A DNA stretch of 32,604 nt from Akkermansia sp. (lineage in GTDB: Bacteria; Verrucomicrobiota; Verrucomicrobiia; Verrucomicrobiales; Akkermansiaceae). The stretch is from the NCBI GenBank assembly GCA_022787425.1, contig JALFWB010000052.1:1-32604 (forward strand). The letters run 5' to 3'. Shown here in pieces: positions 32,415 through 32,604 of the stretch. Under the pieces are notes generated by a model that saw nothing but the letters and a program-made list of their open reading frames with translations, was not told the origin of the DNA and made no database searches. Made by a program: the position numbers and the translations under genes. Numbering within the stretch: position 1 is the stretch's first letter; every line of letters begins with the position of its first letter.

Positions 32415-32604
32415 GTGTAATGTGTTGACGAGCATGAGAATCAGGTGCTTTTACAATGACATTACATTGCCGTCCCACAGAGGTGAGAAATTACACCTCT
32501 GAGCCGCATAATTACTGGACTAATGGTCTGTAGGCTTCGAAAAAAGGTTTAGGAATAGGAATGGATAAATAGTGGGAAATAGCATCGGTGGCTCCCCTGC
32601 TGTC
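32415..32604. other. Upstream non-coding end of the window
   Basis: No ORF is believable here. One 8-bp stem, CAGAGGTG (32478-32485) with CACCTCTG (32494-32501), is present. If the GtrA promoter is invertible, this stretch would be the inside of the flipping segment. Confidence 0.4.

Noticed and set aside
32376..32478. ATG 32478 as start of the GtrA gene
   Set aside because: The extra 34 residues are encoded across the promoter and dyad and do not resemble GtrA N-termini.

Overview
The window looks like chromosome from a Verrucomicrobiota bacterium, possibly close to Akkermansia. This is inferred from the protein sequences, the RpiB-GlyA fusion, a secreted GH36-like glycosidase and mucosal-type surface genes; no marker gene is present to prove it. 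Most core genes are GC-rich and lack a Shine-Dalgarno (SD) sequence. Several have a sigma70-type promoter whose predicted +1 falls on or within a few bases of the start codon, suggesting leaderless mRNAs.

Layout. (1) 7-1692, minus: a fused ribose-5-phosphate isomerase B / serine hydroxymethyltransferase. (2) About 1.9-14.0 kb: an island of visibly lower GC with an IS3-family transposase remnant at each edge. It holds small membrane or secreted proteins of mostly unknown function, a WG-repeat protein, a DUF3592 protein, a Nim-like flavoprotein and an operon of ECF-type sigma factor, one-TM putative anti-sigma factor and secreted PDZ protein. Two families of short shared DNA run through it: a ~95 bp intergenic repeat (five copies) whose 3' end is a consensus promoter, and a ~45 bp cassette encoding the start of a signal peptide (four intact genes plus a remnant). 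(3) 14.4-18.7 kb: a secreted GH36-like glycosidase and transketolase. (4) 18.7-19.9 kb: a surface-type acyltransferase behind what I read as an invertible promoter. (5) 19.95-27.5 kb, minus: the complete F-type ATP synthase operon atpBEFHAGDC, with an SGNH hydrolase appended at its 3' end. (6) 27.7-28.9 kb, minus: an MFS exporter. (7) 29.0-32.4 kb, minus: a three-gene surface-glycan locus of GtrA flippase-like protein, FAD oxidoreductase and polytopic membrane protein.

The most exciting observation is a predicted phase-variable promoter. Two exact 13-bp inverted repeats (18735-18747 and 18878-18890) bound a ~130 bp segment upstream of the acyltransferase. As drawn, a TTGACT -35 box sits at the far end and points away, while TATACT sits next to the gene. 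Inverting the segment would give TTGACT-18 bp-TATACT, nearly identical to the intact promoter of the GtrA locus (32385-32414). The acyltransferase would therefore be OFF and the GtrA locus ON in this assembly, and the second inverted repeat for the GtrA switch should lie just beyond the right end of the window. Both targets are surface-polysaccharide-modifying genes, so this could be a coordinated surface-variation system.

The second notable point is the island's use of portable DNA modules (promoter repeat, signal-peptide cassette, a strong SD module), as if unrelated accessory genes acquired ready-made expression and export signals.
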